Assembly (NCBI GenBank): GCA_030374765.1
Contig: JARGXX010000132.1
Coordinates: 22,501-86,500 of the forward strand
Direction: 5' to 3'
Origin: Agarophyton chilense
Taxonomy: Eukaryota > Rhodophyta > Florideophyceae > Gracilariales > Gracilariaceae
Length of the DNA stretch: 64,000 nt
This document shows, one piece after another, positions 62,126 to 64,000 of this stretch (position 1 is its first letter; each line of letters begins with the position of its first letter). Position numbers and translations under genes: made by a program. The notes beneath the pieces were generated by a model. The model was given only the letters and a program-made list of their open reading frames with translations, searched no databases and was not told where the DNA came from.

Positions 62126-63559
62126 ATGAGGGCCAGGAATCCGAACCACTTCACAGCTGATAGCGACATGAACTCGGAAATGCAAAGGAGCGTCTCGCTC
62201 CAAGTGTCACAGCGAAATGGATTCGGCCCTGTGGCAGAGGGATCCGAAAAAAGGGCAGTACTGGCCGTTCAATCGAATACAACCGAAGGTAACATTCTTC
62301 CGCGTAACTCTGTTCGCATACCGACCGCATCGAACCGGAGAAACATGAAAGCTAACGACCGGTCAGGGGTTCCAACAGGTACTGTGGTCTCTGCTCGCGC
62401 AGGGATAAACCGCCTGTATCAGAAGCAAATGGGGAGGAGCATAGAGTTGTTTGACTCGAACTTTCCCATGTACTTGGAACTGGCAAACAGGATCAAGGAC
62501 GATATCCGTCTATATCTGTACAAGAAGCTGAATCTGGAGCGTGGATTTCGCACGTACAAATCTGTTAGAATGGAGTTCCCGTCACATATTTCGGCTTTGA
62601 AGAGGAAGCTGGAAGACAATTACCCGGCTTTAAGGGCGGCGCAGAGTGGGTGGGTCTCGAATGAAATCATCAAGGAAGCCATGCAACGGGACAAGAAGGC
62701 TATGGCGGAGGTAGCAAAGAAAAAGGTGGCCATGGAAAAGAAGAAAGCGAACAATGAGACCGAGGAGAAAGACGTCAATGATAAGGGTGTAATGCGTACT
62801 TTGAGGGCCGCACATCAGTATGAAAAAGCCACCTATATTGTAGAAACGTTAAAGGATGCAATGCCTACCCCAAACATCTGTACTACTGGCAGAAGAAATG
62901 GTAGAGAAGGGAGCACTCAAAGAAGAGGCACTGTTGTTGCACATGAACAGGAGATGGCCAACCCTCTTTGTAATGTTCCCGTAAGGACTGAGGGCAAGGG
63001 GGCAAGGGGGAGAAGGCAAAAGTGTCTCAGTCGTGGAAAGAAACGGGTTTCACGGCCCTCCACTGTGGGAAGAAGTCGGAAGTGTGCTCGACAAGAGGTG
63101 CTAATGCCACCCACACTTGTGGAATATTCGGAAGAGGACGCCCAAGACTCTCATGAGCGCAAAGCCGCACGTGCCGAGAAGCAGCCAAGGAAAGATCCCG
63201 TTCACCACCGCAATTCCAAGAAAGCAGGATCCTCTTCCGAAAGTTCGAATATGTCTGCGGAGAACGACGACGATGAAGAGGAATGCAGTGAAGATGGTGT
63301 TTCTGATTCTGAAGGAGAAACTCGCTATCAAGAAAGAGCACCGTGGCGTTTCTCAAGCCAAGACATTGCGACATCCGACTCGGATGGGGAGGACGGCTTC
63401 TATTGGCGACAGCGGGAGAGGAAGTTCAGGTGCCGAAAGCAGAAGTCCTCGAACACCGCGCCGAAAAGAGCGGCGAGGAAAGTGTCCAATCAAGGGACGA
63501 AGAAAGAGTGTAAGAGATCGTTAAAGACTCCTCGCCGTTCTGATCACTCTGGGGTGTGA
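62126..63559 (+). CDS. CACTA copy B accessory protein (477 residues), intact
   Basis: I prefer the ATG at 62126 (ACATCATGAGG); the frame is open further upstream without an ATG. N-terminal 80 residues are Asn/Ser-rich. A conserved core shared with copy A reads TVVSARAGINRLYQKQMG, then FPMYLELANRIKDDIRLYLY. A Lys/Glu coiled-coil stretch follows (MAEVAKKKVAMEKKKANNET). The C-terminal half alternates basic tracts (GARGRRQKCLSRGKKR) with acidic ones (SAENDDDEEECSEDGVSDSE) and ends basic, so a nuclear nucleic-acid binding role is likely. No known domain recognised. By position it may play the part of TnpA-type helper proteins of CACTA elements; that is inference. It is the only uninterrupted gene of this element in the window. 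Confidence 0.65.
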   Translation: MRARNPNHFTADSDMNSEMQRSVSLQVSQRNGFGPVAEGSEKRAVLAVQSNTTEGNILPRNSVRIPTASNRRNMKANDRSGVPTGTVVSARAGINRLYQKQMGRSIELFDSNFPMYLELANRIKDDIRLYLYKKLNLERGFRTYKSVRMEFPSHISALKRKLEDNYPALRAAQSGWVSNEIIKEAMQRDKKAMAEVAKKKVAMEKKKANNETEEKDVNDKGVMRTLRAAHQYEKATYIVETLKDAMPTPNICTTGRRNGREGSTQRRGTVVAHEQEMANPLCNVPVRTEGKGARGRRQKCLSRGKKRVSRPSTVGRSRKCARQEVLMPPTLVEYSEEDAQDSHERKAARAEKQPRKDPVHHRNSKKAGSSSESSNMSAENDDDEEECSEDGVSDSEGETRYQERAPWRFSSQDIATSDSDGEDGFYWRQRERKFRCRKQKSSNTAPKRAARKVSNQGTKKECKRSLKTPRRSDHSGV

Positions 63560-64000
63560 TGTTGACGATCTTTTTGTCAGATAAGTATATCTCTTTCACT
63601 TTCTGTTGTGCACTTCTTTCTCGACACTAACAATGTTAACATATCTGGATTGATTTAGTCTCTCTCAAGCATTTTATTGCTGGCGTCCAACGTGCCTTCT
63701 TCCCAGGATCACATAGAAGTTCTAACATGTAAAACCCATATTCTGGTTTGGTTGCGTATACCTAGTTGCGCGCTTTGGGTGTTCATGGGTCCCTTTTAAG
63801 AGTTTGGGGCCATGCTCGTGGCCGTCAAGGTCATGATTTGTGCTTTGTGCATGACATTATCTGTTTTTGACCCAGGCATGATCTACCATATAATAGGTTT
63901 TGTACTAAAATGGCAACAATTAAAGCCTCTACAGAACATGTGCTGGCTGCCTCACGGTGAGCTTTTGCACATTGTAGGTACTATTCTCGAACAGTTACGG
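63560..64000. other. Right end of window, no gene seen
   Basis: A/T-rich sequence after the accessory gene. It may contain the 3' untranslated region and the end of CACTA copy B. No terminal CACTA inverted repeat or target duplication could be identified. Confidence 0.4.

Noticed and set aside
1-64000. CRISPR arrays, bacterial operons, riboswitches
   Set aside because: The window is eukaryotic nuclear DNA. The only regular repeats are short minisatellites and LTRs, with no spacer-repeat pattern.

Overview
This is a eukaryotic nuclear window. It opens with ribosomal DNA, has compact intron-poor genes in the middle, and is dominated from 25 kb onward by nested, decaying transposable elements. 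The small-subunit rRNA gene reads most like a red alga (Rhodophyta), for example in the helix containing GAGACCTGGGCGTGCTA. The long Mediator gene without introns and the plain TATA boxes fit an intron-poor alga. This placement is tentative, and a search with the 18S gene would settle it.

Layout. Positions 1-3427 hold one rDNA unit on the minus strand: the 5' part of the LSU, ITS2, 5.8S, ITS1 and a full SSU. After a spacer with subrepeats, a diverged second copy (ITS2 tail plus about 2.2 kb of LSU) runs on the plus strand at 4888-7656 and breaks off near the conserved target site used by R2 elements and I-PpoI. Positions 8.2-11.6 kb hold a dead LINE on the minus strand, and 13.1-14.35 kb a dead PIF/Harbinger-type DNA transposon. 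The gene island is at 16.8-24.2 kb: a bZIP factor, a MED12-like Mediator kinase-module subunit, a small unknown protein, and a flavohemoglobin-like protein that lacks the NAD domain and the usual FAD motif. Then come a decayed Ty1/copia element (25.0-29.6 kb) and a broken fragment of the proteasome adaptor gene ECM29 (30.2-31.25 kb).

From 31.4 to 59.3 kb the window carries two Ty3/gypsy chromovirus families. Gypsy-1 (31.41-40.19 kb, plus a 5'-truncated inverted piece at 57.1-59.28 kb) is old. Gypsy-2 (40,301-51,034) is young, with 667-bp LTRs of identical length, matched TGTAGTA/TACTACA ends and a perfect 5-bp target duplication. Both families carry a long antisense reading frame between the chromodomain and the 3' LTR.

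Gypsy-2 sits inside the accessory gene of a CACTA-like DNA transposon (copy A, to 55.05 kb). A second inverted copy (copy B, 59.28-63.56 kb) keeps an intact 477-codon accessory gene transcribed divergently from a TNP2-like transposase. Almost all mobile-element proteins are broken by stops or frameshifts. The longest intact frames are MED12, the CACTA accessory protein and the antisense frame in the Gypsy-1 piece.
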